Source: Parafrankia discariae
GTDB taxonomy: Bacteria; Actinomycetota; Actinomycetes; Frankiales; Frankiaceae
Length of the DNA stretch: 64,000 nt
Assembly: GCF_000373365.1 (NCBI RefSeq)
Contig: NZ_KB891104.1
Location: 1-64,000, forward strand
Reading direction: 5' to 3'
Positions 51,743-61,486 of the stretch are shown piece after piece. Position 1 is the stretch's first letter. Each line of letters opens with the position of its first letter. The translations under genes were made by a program, and so were the position numbers. The notes below the pieces were generated by a model. That model was not told the DNA's origin, did not search any database, and saw nothing but the letters and a program-made list of their open reading frames with translations.

Positions 51743-53906
51743 GGCTTTCCCGCGCATCGTCCTTGTGCGTGACAGCGAACCGGAGAAGCTCGTCCTCGGA
51801 GGCCCGGATGTCCACGGCTCGGTCGAGGTAGGCGCGTCGCCCCGGATCCGCGAGCAAGACGCGGATGGTGTACAGCGACATCGGCCAGAGCTGCGCGTAC
51901 GCACCGCTCCGAAGCTGACGAAGTGAAGCCAGAAAGAGCCGGTCGCAGGGGTCCGTGCCATCATCCCGCCAGCCGCTGTTACTCGCCCCCTGGTCACCGT
52001 AGTAGATCCTGTTGTAGCCGAGATGAAAAATCAGCGAGTCGGGGTCCTCGTCGAAGTCCGAGACCAGGCGGTCGATCAGGGACCCGTCGTCCAGATGGAG
52101 GGCGAAACCGACAGCGATACCGCGCCGGACGAACGGATGCGGCTCGTCGGCGTGGATCTCGCGAAGCCGGTCCTGGCTACGCTGGTCGTCCCCGAGCACG
52201 AGCGGAAGCAGATTCGCCGCCTGCTGCCTTGCCATGATCGCAGAGTGGCTGCCGGCGGCGGTCGCGGCCGTGACCTCCAGCACGTGGAAAAGGTTTCGGC
52301 ACACCGACCTGGCCTCGATGGCGATCCCCGCGCAACGGTCGAGGAGCTGCCGGGTGAAATCGATCATCTCGTCCGGCAGCGGCGAGAGCAGGACCGCGAG
52401 CAGGACGTCATCGGCGACCTGGTCGTTGACGAGCACCGACCGTATGTAACGCGCCGCGAAGAACTCGAAGAAGGACTTGTGGACGAAGCGGTAGTAGTCG
52501 TCACCCTCCGAACGGACGAGAAAGGACCGCAGGGTCAGCTCCCGGAACGCCTCGTCAGGCGACTCCTCTGGTCGCCACTGGCGAACGACGTCGTTGAGCG
52601 TGCGCCCGCCGATTAGAAGGTCGTGCACGTCGAACTGACCGAAGGCCTTACGCCCGTCGAACGCGAGCTGATAGATCCTCCAGGCCACCCGCTCTGCGAG
52701 CTCCTGCATATCCTGCCAGTGCACTGACATACCTCGGCGCCGCTCCAGGTGAAGCCACTTGGAGACATACAGGTCGTAGACTTCTGCGGCGTTCCACTCA
52801 TCCGGTTCCGGCGCTCGCCCGGCGTTCTCGGCCGGCACCCCGCCCAGCCGGTTCGCCAGCACGTCGGTCGCCATGAACAGCAACAACGGACGAGAGACCA
52901 GATCGGTCAGCGCCGTCGAGCTCTCGATCGTCGCGATCACCGTCTCGGCGGAGTCCAGGCCGAACTTGGCACAGTACGCCCGGACGAACGAGCGGCCGGC
53001 GACCTGGAAGTCAACCCCCCGCAGGTTCGCCCGCGTGACGAACCAGCGGCTCGGCTCGCTCGCGGCCATATAGAGATCGAAGAACGTCTGACGGCAGGTG
53101 AGCACGACCCGGCCGCGCAGGACTTCCGCGAGCTCCCGGGGAATCACGTCGCGGGCCGCCCCGCCGTGGATGGCGAGCTCGTCGAGGCCGTCCAGCAGGA
53201 GGATGATCCTGTCCGCGCGCAACAACTGGTGGATCCGGTCGACGGACAGCGGGACCCCGTCGCCGTCCCCGTCCGCCGGGCGCCCGGCGAGCGCGGTCTC
53301 GATCAGGAGATTCGGCGAGGTCTCGCTTCCGCTCCGGATCAGCTCACCGACCTCGACCAGCCTCAGCAGCCACGGTATTCGCTCCCGTTTCGGATCCGCA
53401 ACGAACCGGCGAACGAGCTCGCGATAGGCAAGCTCGCAGACCAGGGTCTTTCCCACCCCCGGATCGCCGAGCAGGAGCACACTGCCGGACGCGGCAACTT
53501 CCCGGGCGAGCCAGTCGACGACACCTGCCGAGTTCTCTTCCGTCGCCCCGGTCTGCTCGATCTCAGGCTCGGCGAAAAGACCTCCGACCCCGACGAAATC
53601 ACCAAGGGTGATCCCGCCATCGCTCATAGGTGGAAGGCCCGCGGGGAGCTGCTCCTTCAGCACGACGAGCTGAGCCCGGAAGTAACGCCGCAGGCGCCGC
53701 CGCTCCCAGGGGCCCAGCCGATCACGAGGGGTCAGAACACGCCGCCCCAGAAACAGCACGACCGCGACCACCAGCGCGCCGACGGCGAGGAACAGACGGC
53801 CCGACAGCAGACCGGCGAGGCTGATCACCAGGCCACCAAAAGCCACGAGCTGGTTAAGCTCCTCGACCAGGTCGACGAATGGGGCGCCACGGCGCCGACG
53901 AGCCAT
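51693..53906 (-). CDS. Membrane-anchored NACHT NTPase, 737 aa
   Basis: Two N-terminal membrane helices (residues about 18-35 and 37-55) are followed by a linker and a NACHT-type STAND ATPase. Walker A is GDPGVGKT (147-154), Walker B IILLLDGLDE (near 234-243), sensor LTCRQTFF, then winged-helix and helical regions (SFLVRSEGDDYYRFVHKSFFEFFAARYI is the typical NACHT end). The last 250 residues lack clear repeats. Bacterial NACHT proteins are known in anti-phage immunity; whether this one is, is inference. The start has GGGGGA upstream. The 3' end overlaps the IMPase-like gene. Slightly lower GC than its neighbours fits an accessory gene. Confidence 0.88.
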   Translation of the reverse strand: MARRRRGAPFVDLVEELNQLVAFGGLVISLAGLLSGRLFLAVGALVVAVVLFLGRRVLTPRDRLGPWERRRLRRYFRAQLVVLKEQLPAGLPPMSDGGITLGDFVGVGGLFAEPEIEQTGATEENSAGVVDWLAREVAASGSVLLLGDPGVGKTLVCELAYRELVRRFVADPKRERIPWLLRLVEVGELIRSGSETSPNLLIETALAGRPADGDGDGVPLSVDRIHQLLRADRIILLLDGLDELAIHGGAARDVIPRELAEVLRGRVVLTCRQTFFDLYMAASEPSRWFVTRANLRGVDFQVAGRSFVRAYCAKFGLDSAETVIATIESSTALTDLVSRPLLLFMATDVLANRLGGVPAENAGRAPEPDEWNAAEVYDLYVSKWLHLERRRGMSVHWQDMQELAERVAWRIYQLAFDGRKAFGQFDVHDLLIGGRTLNDVVRQWRPEESPDEAFRELTLRSFLVRSEGDDYYRFVHKSFFEFFAARYIRSVLVNDQVADDVLLAVLLSPLPDEMIDFTRQLLDRCAGIAIEARSVCRNLFHVLEVTAATAAGSHSAIMARQQAANLLPLVLGDDQRSQDRLREIHADEPHPFVRRGIAVGFALHLDDGSLIDRLVSDFDEDPDSLIFHLGYNRIYYGDQGASNSGWRDDGTDPCDRLFLASLRQLRSGAYAQLWPMSLYTIRVLLADPGRRAYLDRAVDIRASEDELLRFAVTHKDDARESLTQECRRLVALLMGAA

Positions 53907-54213
53907 CGCGATTCCCCCGCCCGGTCGTCAACGAAGAGCGAATGCCTTCGATGATCTTGTAGACAGCAGGTTACCACCTGCGGAGCTGAACCGAAGGGTA
54001 CCCAGCCAGAATGCTCCGCGGCCGGACAAGTTTGCCGGCGGCACACCTTGCGCGCGGGCGCGTGGCCGGCGGCCCAGGCAATCCCTCGGCGGCAAGACGC
54101 ATCGCCCTCATCGGTCCGCACCGCAGGTGTTCGACGATGGAAGCCACCCGCACCGCAAGGCGCACCCGGCATACGCAGCGTCGCGCCCTTATCCCCGCTT
54201 ATGACGGGTTGCG
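53907..54213. other. Divergent gap between the NACHT gene and the unknown small gene
   Basis: About 307 bp without a supported gene. It should hold the leftward NACHT promoter, perhaps in the less GC-rich 53925-53975, and a rightward promoter for the next gene. Confidence 0.45.
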
Positions 54214-54738
54214 ATGCGACTTTCTGGGCTACCCTTGCCACGTGGGTACTGTTCTGCGGTGGATCGGCCGGCTGTGACAACCCCGGGCCACGGGCCTGGC
54301 CCGCTGCTTCAGCGGGAGCTACGGCAGGCGGGACTTCCCGCCTACCTTATGCGGATGGCTCTCGAGATCCTCCCGTCGGCGATCACGGTATCGACCGTCG
54401 ATCTGCTCCTGAGCATCCTGCGGTCCAGGACGGGAACAGACGCGGGAGGTTCCAGCACTCCCGTGCCCGGCCGAACAGCCCCCGCGCCTTTTCTCCCGGC
54501 TGGTCACACGGATCGAACCCGAACGGACGATCGGCCGGAAGATGGGGACGCGGTGTCTTCGCTGTTCGAACTGTGGACAGCGGAAGGCGGCGACGGTGCC
54601 GCTCTCACCCGTCTCCTGGCCGCGGTCGAGTATCGTCGGCGGGCACTGCCGCTGGCACGGTCGCGAGAGCCCGGCGGGGCGCTGCTTGAGGCCCGTACCA
54701 TCTCACCACCTTCTGGATGTCGTCCGGGCACGACCTGA
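54214..54738 (+). CDS. Unknown small protein, up to 174 aa
   Basis: No family recognised. The convincing part begins near LLQRELRQAGLPAYLMRMAL and continues EILPSAITVSTVDLLLSILR; then a Pro/Thr/Arg-rich linker; then a helical end (VSSLFELWTAEGGDGAALTR, AAVEYRRRALPLAR). The start is uncertain: ATG 54214, GTG 54274 or ATG 54358 are possible. Two small hairpins (ccgctgcttcagcgg and ggcgggacttcccgcc) fall in the coding region at about 54300-54345. It precedes the PaaK-nucleotidyltransferase gene by 58 bp in the same direction, so the two probably work together. Confidence 0.5.
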   Translation: MRLSGLPLPRGYCSAVDRPAVTTPGHGPGPLLQRELRQAGLPAYLMRMALEILPSAITVSTVDLLLSILRSRTGTDAGGSSTPVPGRTAPAPFLPAGHTDRTRTDDRPEDGDAVSSLFELWTAEGGDGAALTRLLAAVEYRRRALPLARSREPGGALLEARTISPPSGCRPGTT

Positions 54739-54796
54739 ACGAGCTGGGAACATTTGAGAAACACGTTCGCCGCGAAGCTTTCGGGGCGCTCCCGAA

Positions 54797-56722
54797 GTGA
54801 ATGGTACGGACAGTTCGGCACTCGCGGATCTGCTGACCTTCGCGGCGACCACCGTCCCGTACTACCACGACCACCCGACGCTCCGGGACGTGAGCCCGGA
54901 GGTCGCCGAGCGGGCGCTGTTCGACCTCCCGATCCTCGACCGCGAGGAGGTGCGCAGGCACCGGGTCCGGCTGTGGTCCGAGGCCGGCGAGCCGTCCGAC
55001 TGGCGCACCGTGCGAACCACCGGGACCTCCGGCGTACCTGTGGAGATCACGATCGACCAGGACGCGCAGCGGGCCGAGCTTGCTGCGCTGGCCCGGCAGG
55101 TCACGACAGTTCTCGACCGAGCCGAGTGGCTGGACGACGGGCTTGTCCACCTCACGCTGCACCTCGCCTCGACGAGCCGCTCCCAGCGTTCACCGTGGTC
55201 GATCCGCGGAACCATGACGAAGTGGAGCTTCCACCGGGTCTGGCATCTCCCACCGGATCTCCTGGGACGCTCCCTGCACCACCTCGATCGGCGTGTCGTC
55301 ACCGGCATGCCCTCGGTGCTCACACTCGTGGCCGAACGCGCGGCGGACGTCGGAAAAATCAGGCCCCACGCGCTGGTTCTTTCTGGTGAGACGGTACAGA
55401 TGGCCACGCGCGAGCGCCTGGGCGAAATATTCGACTGTCCGGTGACGTCGCTCTACACCCTCGCCGAGTTCGGGGTCGTCGGCAACGGCTGTCTCACCAC
55501 GGACGATTATCACGTGAACGAGCGAGACGCGGTCGTGGAGATTCTGGAGCCACGGCAGGCGGTCGCATCACCGGCTGACCCCGGCGGGGACATTGTCGTC
55601 ACCGGTCTGGTCAATCGCGCTATGCCGCTGCTTCGATACCGGACGGGAGACCGCGGGGCCTGGTCGACCGGCTCCTGCGGATGCCCTGTCCCCGGCCGCC
55701 GGTTCAGTATCACAACCGCCCGGTCGTTGCATGTGGTGGCGGACGGGGCGAATGGCCGGCGGATCACCGACCTCGATCTCTGCAAGTTGTTCACCCAGCT
55801 CGATGTTCAGGGCGCCCGGATCGTGCAGACGACACCGACCGACGTGGTCGTCGTGTATGAGGGACGGCCGCTTCTCTCGCATGTCCGGGAGATGGCCGAG
55901 ATGTCGGTGCGGCAGCTGGTCGGCCCAGGAATCACCGTTTCCGTCGCGAGGGTCACGGACGCCTCCCTCGGTGGGACCGCCCGGATTCCGACCGAGCCCG
56001 GCCGAACCGCCGCCGGAGCGAGCCCGCCGCGGCAGACGGAGGCCGACGAAGTGGTCGGCTGGGCCCGCCCGCGGCTCGCGCACGTTCCCGGCCTGCTCGC
56101 CGCCGTTCTCACCGGCTCGATTCTCGACCCGGTCGCCCGCAGCAGGTTCAGCGACATCGACATGCACCTCCTCGTCGACGACCCCCGCCCGGAGCTCTGG
56201 CTCGACCTGACCCGGGAACTGCACGCGGAGCTTCCCGGCCTGCGGGTGAACGTCACGGACGGTGCGACTCTCGCGGCCTCCCCCCTTGTCCTGTGCCGGC
56301 TGCTCGCGGAACGGCGGCCGGTCGTCCGGGATCTCGCCGGGCACGGCCTGCGGCAGCCTGGGATCGCCGCCCTCCGGGCGGAGGCCACCTTCTGGGCGCA
56401 GGACGCACAGGCGGTGCTGTGGACCCAGGTCAGCTCAGTGGACGTCGAGCGGGAACCGCTGCGCGACGCCTGGCTCGCCGGCCGATACATGCTCGACGCC
56501 TTCCGCTATCACTTCCTCCTGCGCGGCGGACGGGAGACGGCGGCCAGTCGCGTGGCGGCGGCCAGCGAGGCCGACAGCCTGCCGCACCACCCCCTTCTCC
56601 TCGAGGTCATGGAGGTCAGCCGGGAACACCGCCCCCCGCCACCGGCGGGGTCGGAGGAATGCCGTGAATACCTGCTCGGTGCGCTGTCCTGCGTCCGGTG
56701 GTTCGCGCGGTCCCTGCGGTGA
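54797..56722 (+). CDS. PaaK-like adenylate-forming domain fused to a nucleotidyltransferase, 641 aa
   Basis: Residues about 1-420 form a phenylacetyl-CoA ligase/coenzyme F390 synthetase-like enzyme: the P-loop-like RTTGTSGVPVEIT, YTLAEFGVVGNGC, and LLRYRTGDRG (the YxTGD motif). From about residue 430 a minimal nucleotidyltransferase follows: AVLTGSILDPVARSRFSDID has the GS and the two metal Asp residues (SDIDMHLLVDD), then a helical end. One polypeptide thus could activate a carboxylate as adenylate and also handle a nucleotide. This fusion is not one I know as an established enzyme. GTG at 54797; the ribosome site is weak. The upstream unknown gene is a likely partner. Confidence 0.78.
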   Translation: MNGTDSSALADLLTFAATTVPYYHDHPTLRDVSPEVAERALFDLPILDREEVRRHRVRLWSEAGEPSDWRTVRTTGTSGVPVEITIDQDAQRAELAALARQVTTVLDRAEWLDDGLVHLTLHLASTSRSQRSPWSIRGTMTKWSFHRVWHLPPDLLGRSLHHLDRRVVTGMPSVLTLVAERAADVGKIRPHALVLSGETVQMATRERLGEIFDCPVTSLYTLAEFGVVGNGCLTTDDYHVNERDAVVEILEPRQAVASPADPGGDIVVTGLVNRAMPLLRYRTGDRGAWSTGSCGCPVPGRRFSITTARSLHVVADGANGRRITDLDLCKLFTQLDVQGARIVQTTPTDVVVVYEGRPLLSHVREMAEMSVRQLVGPGITVSVARVTDASLGGTARIPTEPGRTAAGASPPRQTEADEVVGWARPRLAHVPGLLAAVLTGSILDPVARSRFSDIDMHLLVDDPRPELWLDLTRELHAELPGLRVNVTDGATLAASPLVLCRLLAERRPVVRDLAGHGLRQPGIAALRAEATFWAQDAQAVLWTQVSSVDVEREPLRDAWLAGRYMLDAFRYHFLLRGGRETAASRVAAASEADSLPHHPLLLEVMEVSREHRPPPPAGSEECREYLLGALSCVRWFARSLR

Positions 56723-56943
56723 CGACGCCGGCCCCGGCCCCGCGGACGGCGAGGTCGAGGTCGATCCCTCGTAGGCGAGCGACGCTCCGCCGCGTGGCCC
56801 GGCTCCGAGGCGGGTCCGCCGCGCCGATGCCGCAGTAGTTGGGGATCTCGCCCACCTGCCGTGCACGGACGTTCGCGTTCGAGTCGCTTGCCGGTCATGT
56901 GCGGCTGCGAGCGTGCGGACCGTCCTTGTGAAGGAGGGTCTTC

Positions 56944-58275
56944 ATGGCAGTTAACCGCCGTCAGGTGGTCGTGGGAACCGGCGCGGCCGGCCTGGGCTTC
57001 ACCCTGTCGGGTGCGGTGAGCTCGGTGTTCGCCGGCACCGCGTCCGCCGCAACACCGAAGAAGTTCACCGGGTACGGCGAGCTGGTCCCGGATCCGAAGG
57101 GCCTGGTCGATCTTCCCCCCGGCTTCCGGTACACCGTGCTGTCCCGAGCCGGGGTCGACTCCCTGACCGGCGGGGGTGCGGTGCCCGGCGCGCCCGACGG
57201 GACGTACGCGTTCCCGCTCGGCCCGGGCCGCAGCGTTCTCGTCCGCAACCACGAGCTCTCCCCCGGTGGCACGGACCTCGTCCCGCAGCGGCCGGGCATC
57301 ACCTACGACCCGGCCGCCTCGGGCGGGACGACGACCGTCACCGTCGCCGGTGACCGGTTGCTGTCGGCCGTGCCCAGCCTGGCCGGCACCATCCGCAACT
57401 GCGCCGGTGGCAACACCCCGTGGCGCACCTGGCTGTCCTGCGAGGAGACCGAGGAGACCCCGACGACCAACCCCGCGCTGACCAAGCGGCACGGGTACGT
57501 CTTCGAGGTCGACCCGTTCGGCCGGCTGCGGGACCGCGAGGCGGTGCCGCTGACCGCGCTCGGCCGGTTCGCGCACGAGGCCGTCGCGGTCGACCCCCAG
57601 TCGGGCTGCCTCTACCTGACCGAGGACGCGTCCAAGCCCTACGGCCTGATCTACCGCTTCCTGCCCCGCAAGCCGCTCGGCGGGCCCGGCAGCCTGCGGG
57701 CCGGCGGCAAGCTGCAGGCGCTGCAGGTCCCCGGTGTCCCGGACCTGTCCGCCGTCAGCGCGCTGCACACCACGGTGCGACTGTCCTGGGTCGACGTCCC
57801 CGACCCGGACGCCGCCACGGTGTCGACCCGCAAGCAGTTCGCCGCCGGCAAGGTCACCCAGGTCCCGAAGGCCGAGGGCATCTTCTGGTCCGGGCGCTCC
57901 GCCTACGTGGTCTCCAGCTACGCCAAGACCGCGGACGGCGCCGCCCGGGACCACGCCGGTCAGGTCTGGAAGCTCGACCCGAAGCGCGGCACCCTCGAGC
58001 TGGTGCTGCTGATCGAGCCGGGCGGCCGGTTCGACGGCCCCGACAACATCACCGTGTCGCCCAACGGCGGCATCGTGCTGTGCGAGGACGGCGACGGCGA
58101 GCAGTACCTGATCGCGCCGTCGGCCGAGGGTGTCCCCTACCCGCTGGCCCGCAACGCCGTCAGCGACAGCGAGTGGACCGGCGCCACGTTTTCCGCGGAC
58201 GGCCGGTGGCTCTACTCCAACATCCAGAGCGACGGCCTCACGGTGGCGATCACCGGCCCGTGGTGGCGCGGCTGA
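56944..58275 (+). CDS. Tat-exported PhoX-like (DUF839) protein, 443 aa
   Basis: The twin-arginine signal VNRRQVVVGTGAAGLGF with AxA cleavage after ASA near residue 35 shows folded export. The mature part is a six-bladed beta-propeller of the PhoX/DUF839 group: LVRNHELSPGGTD, LSCEETEETP, RFAHEAVAVDPQSG, DGPDNITVSPNGGIVLCEDG. PhoX enzymes are Ca/Fe alkaline phosphatases induced by phosphate starvation; this is a short member, so activity is not certain. AAGGAGG stands 7 bases before the ATG. No Pho box was recognised upstream. Confidence 0.88.
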   Translation: MAVNRRQVVVGTGAAGLGFTLSGAVSSVFAGTASAATPKKFTGYGELVPDPKGLVDLPPGFRYTVLSRAGVDSLTGGGAVPGAPDGTYAFPLGPGRSVLVRNHELSPGGTDLVPQRPGITYDPAASGGTTTVTVAGDRLLSAVPSLAGTIRNCAGGNTPWRTWLSCEETEETPTTNPALTKRHGYVFEVDPFGRLRDREAVPLTALGRFAHEAVAVDPQSGCLYLTEDASKPYGLIYRFLPRKPLGGPGSLRAGGKLQALQVPGVPDLSAVSALHTTVRLSWVDVPDPDAATVSTRKQFAAGKVTQVPKAEGIFWSGRSAYVVSSYAKTADGAARDHAGQVWKLDPKRGTLELVLLIEPGGRFDGPDNITVSPNGGIVLCEDGDGEQYLIAPSAEGVPYPLARNAVSDSEWTGATFSADGRWLYSNIQSDGLTVAITGPWWRG

Positions 58276-58347
58276 GCCGTCCGCCTCGCGACCCCGGGAC
58301 GTCGAACGCGGCGTCCTGACGCACCGGTGCGCTGACCGGTGCGCCGG

Positions 58348-59538
58348 CTATCCGGCCACGATCGGCCGGGTAGCCGGACCGGGCAGCCAGCTGCCGGCTG
58401 CCATGACCCGGGTGACCCGCAGATCGGCGTCGAGCACGACCAGGTCGGCGTCCAGCCCGGGGGCGATCGACCCGCAGCGGTGGGCGAGGCCCAGTACCCG
58501 GGCGGGGTTCGCCGCCGCGGCGGCGACCGCCACCTCGAGCGGGAGCCCGGCGGCGACGGCGCGCCGCACGGCGAGGTCCATCGTCAGGGTGCTGCCGGCG
58601 AGCGCGCCGGTGGCGGCCAGCCGGGCCTGCCCGTCCCGGACCCGGACCGGCTGGCCGCCGAGCAGGTAGTCGCCGTCACCGACGCCCGCCGCGTCCACCG
58701 CGTCGGTGACCAGCACCAGGCGGGCCGGCTCGGCGGCGACCAGGCGCAGCAACGCCGGGTGCACGTGCACACCGTCGTTGATCAGCTCGCAGGCCACGCC
58801 GGCGTCGAGTGCCGCGCCGGCCGGGCCGGGCTCGCGGTGATGCAGCGGGCGCATGCCGTTGAACAGATGGGTGGCGAGGGTCATCCCGGCCGCGAAGCCG
58901 GCGGCGGCCTCGTCGTAGGTGGCGTCCGTGTGGCCGGCGGCGGCGATCACCCCGGCGGCGAGCGCGGCCTCGATCACCGCGGTGGCTCCGGGCAGCTCCG
59001 GGGCCAGGGTGATCACCCTCAGCGTGCCCGCGGCCGCCGCGGCGAGCTCGGCGAACACGCCGCGGTCGGGCGGGCGCAGATGCCCGCCCGGCTGGGCGCC
59101 GCGGCGGGCGGACGCGAGGAACGGCCCCTCCAGGTGCGCGCCGACCACATGACCGCCGGGCCCGGGCCCGGCCGCGGCGAGCGCGGCCACCCACGACAGC
59201 TGCTCGGCCAGGCGCGCCACCGGCGCCGTCACCAGCGAGACCAGCGTGCGGGTCGTCCCGTGCGCCCGGTGGAAGGCCACCGCCGCGGCCAGCTCCGTCG
59301 GTGACGCCGTGACGTCGTGCCCGCCGCCGCCGTGGACGTGCAGGTCGACGAACCCGGGCACCAGCCAGGCCCCGGCCAGGTCGACGACGTCCCCGCTGCC
59401 CGCCCCCCCGCCGACGGGGCCGGCCTCGGGGCCGCCGACGGAGCCGACCTCGACGATCAGCCCACCCTCGACCCGCACCCGGCCGGGGTCGAGGACGCCG
59501 TGCGGCGTCACCACCCGGGCGCCGACCAGAACCGTCAT
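58348..59538 (-). CDS. nagA: N-acetylglucosamine-6-phosphate deacetylase, 396 aa
   Basis: Amidohydrolase that deacetylates GlcNAc-6-P in amino-sugar and cell-wall recycling. The motifs are complete: VDLHVHGGGGHD, AHLEGPF (metal Glu), AAGHTDAT (His), THLFNGM (His) and VTDAV (catalytic Asp). The length is normal. GGGAGG precedes the ATG. It is convergent with the PhoX-like gene and divergent from the GGDEF gene. No NagB or PTS gene is adjacent. Confidence 0.95.
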   Translation of the reverse strand: MTVLVGARVVTPHGVLDPGRVRVEGGLIVEVGSVGGPEAGPVGGGAGSGDVVDLAGAWLVPGFVDLHVHGGGGHDVTASPTELAAAVAFHRAHGTTRTLVSLVTAPVARLAEQLSWVAALAAAGPGPGGHVVGAHLEGPFLASARRGAQPGGHLRPPDRGVFAELAAAAAGTLRVITLAPELPGATAVIEAALAAGVIAAAGHTDATYDEAAAGFAAGMTLATHLFNGMRPLHHREPGPAGAALDAGVACELINDGVHVHPALLRLVAAEPARLVLVTDAVDAAGVGDGDYLLGGQPVRVRDGQARLAATGALAGSTLTMDLAVRRAVAAGLPLEVAVAAAAANPARVLGLAHRCGSIAPGLDADLVVLDADLRVTRVMAAGSWLPGPATRPIVAG

Positions 59539-59812
59539 CCCGACCTCCCTCGCGTGCCTCCCCCGCGGGCCCGGCGGGCGCCGGGGCGGCGCGCGGGGGT
59601 GGCGGCCCGCTCACCGTAGCGACACCGCGTGGCGGGTCCGGCGGGCGCGATGACGACGTAACGGGCGGATCGCGGGTCCTGAGTTGAGAAAGCCCGGCGC
59701 CGGGCGTCCACTCGAAACACGGAGTTCTCGCCCGGTAAGCCGTGCGACCCGGTCCCGTCGACGGGCCGCGCACCCGGCGGGACGTCACCGGAGCACCGCC
59801 GACAGGAGCTGA

Positions 59813-61486
59813 ATGCCGGACGGACGGGAAGCGACATCGGCCGGGACCCGCGCCCGCGCCGAGCCGGACAGGCTGCCCGCGCGTCCGGTGTCCCGCGGCG
59901 CGTTCCGCGCGATGGCCGCCGTCGGGCTGGCCTTCGTCGGGCTGGCCTCGGCGGTCGCGATGGTGCTGCCCGAGCGGGTCGGCAAGCAGGCGGCGCAGGC
60001 GGCGGTGGCGGGCGCCGCGCTCGCCTCCGCGATCTGCTGCCTGATCACCGCCCGGCGGGTGCCCCGGCCCGAGCGTCGATGGCGCCGGTACGAGGCGGCG
60101 GCGATCATGTCGAGCTTCGTGGCGGGCGTGGCCGTGTCGATGGTGGCCAGCGGGGTGACCGTCCCCGACCTCGCCGCCACCGGCGCGGCGCCGCTGCTCG
60201 GCTACGCCCTGGGCCTGGCCGGGCTGTTGACGTTCCCCACCGAGCGGGCCCGTGCCATCCCGATCAGCACGAACAAACGCGGCGGGATCGCCTGGTACCT
60301 CGAGGCCGTCCTCGACGGGCTGCTCGTCGTCGGATCGCTGCTGCTGCTCGTCTACGCGATCCTGGTCGTCCCGCTCGTCCGGTCGGCGCAGATCAACCAG
60401 ACGTCGCTGGCGTTCGGGGTGGCCGGCGGGGCGGGCAAGCTCATCCTGCTCTCCGCCGTCATCTTCATCCTGATCTTCCGGCGGCCGACGGGCTCGGGGT
60501 CGCTCAGCCTGCTCAGCGCGGCGCTGCTGCTGTTCGCGGTGACCGACGGCGCCGCGCTGAACGCCTACGCGAAGGCCACCGACGGCCCGGACGCGGTCGT
60601 GCTGGTCGGCTTCGCCGGCGGCAGCGTGCTGACCGCGCTGGCCGCCGCCGCCCCCCACGACGGCATGATCATCAGAACGCGGCGGAGCCCGCGCGGGGTC
60701 TGGGCCCGCGTCGCCGTGCCCTACCTGCCCCTCGGCTGCGTCGGCGCCCTGCTCGCGGCCCAGATCACCACCCACGCCGACATCCCGGTCCCGCAGATCA
60801 TCGGCATGCTCGCGCTGATGCTGCTCGCGCTCGCCCGCCAGTTCGTGACCACGATCGACAACACGCTGCTGCTGGCCCGCTACGAGGAGAGCCGGACCCG
60901 GCTGCACCACCAGGCCTTCCACGACCCGCTGACCGGGCTGGCGAACCGCACCCTGTTCTTCCGCCGGCTGCGCGCGGCCCTCGACGGGCACGAACGCACC
61001 GGCCACCCGGTGGCGCTGCTGTTCTGCGACCTGGACGATTTCAAGATCGTCAATGACAACCTCGGTCATGCCGCCGGCGACCGGGTGCTGCGCACGGCGG
61101 CGCACCGGCTGGCCCGGGCCGCGGGCCCGACCGACACGGTGGCCCGCCTCGGCGGCGACGAGTTCGCCGTCCTGCTGGACACCGGGGCCGCGGACCGGGC
61201 GGGCGGGCGGGCCGAGGAGCTGCGCGCGGCCGGGGACCGGATCCGCGCGGCGCTGCGGATCACCGTGCCCATCGAGGACAGCCGGCACCTGGTGCGGGCC
61301 AGCCTGGGCCTGGTGATCGTGAGCACCCGGGCCGGGCCGGTCTGCCCCGACGAGGTGCTCCAGCACGCCGACCACGCCATGTACGCGGCGAAGCGGCTGG
61401 GGAAGGGCAACCTGGTCGTCTACTCCCCGGAGATCGACGACTCCCGGCCGGCCGGCATCGCGGACCAGGCCGGGATGGCCGGCTGA
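59813..61486 (+). CDS. Membrane diguanylate cyclase (GGDEF), 557 aa
   Basis: About eight to ten hydrophobic segments (residues about 35-350) are followed by a GGDEF domain: FHDPLTGLANRTLFFRRL, CDLDDFKIVND, LGGDEFAVLLD (active site intact, near residues 447-451) and HADHAMYAAKRLGKG. It makes c-di-GMP from two GTP. The inhibitory I-site RxxD is not conserved; the Arg position is Gly (GPTD), so product inhibition is probably lost. AGGAG lies before the ATG. It is divergent from nagA. Confidence 0.92.
   Translation: MPDGREATSAGTRARAEPDRLPARPVSRGAFRAMAAVGLAFVGLASAVAMVLPERVGKQAAQAAVAGAALASAICCLITARRVPRPERRWRRYEAAAIMSSFVAGVAVSMVASGVTVPDLAATGAAPLLGYALGLAGLLTFPTERARAIPISTNKRGGIAWYLEAVLDGLLVVGSLLLLVYAILVVPLVRSAQINQTSLAFGVAGGAGKLILLSAVIFILIFRRPTGSGSLSLLSAALLLFAVTDGAALNAYAKATDGPDAVVLVGFAGGSVLTALAAAAPHDGMIIRTRRSPRGVWARVAVPYLPLGCVGALLAAQITTHADIPVPQIIGMLALMLLALARQFVTTIDNTLLLARYEESRTRLHHQAFHDPLTGLANRTLFFRRLRAALDGHERTGHPVALLFCDLDDFKIVNDNLGHAAGDRVLRTAAHRLARAAGPTDTVARLGGDEFAVLLDTGAADRAGGRAEELRAAGDRIRAALRITVPIEDSRHLVRASLGLVIVSTRAGPVCPDEVLQHADHAMYAAKRLGKGNLVVYSPEIDDSRPAGIADQAGMAG

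Noticed and set aside
54290-54350. Riboswitch or tandem attenuator from the two small hairpins
   Set aside because: The hairpins fall within a plausible coding frame and match no riboswitch pattern that I can recognise.
58676-61375. 899-codon leftward frame opposite the GGDEF gene
   Set aside because: Shadow of the GGDEF gene and of nagA in another frame; no recognisable domain.
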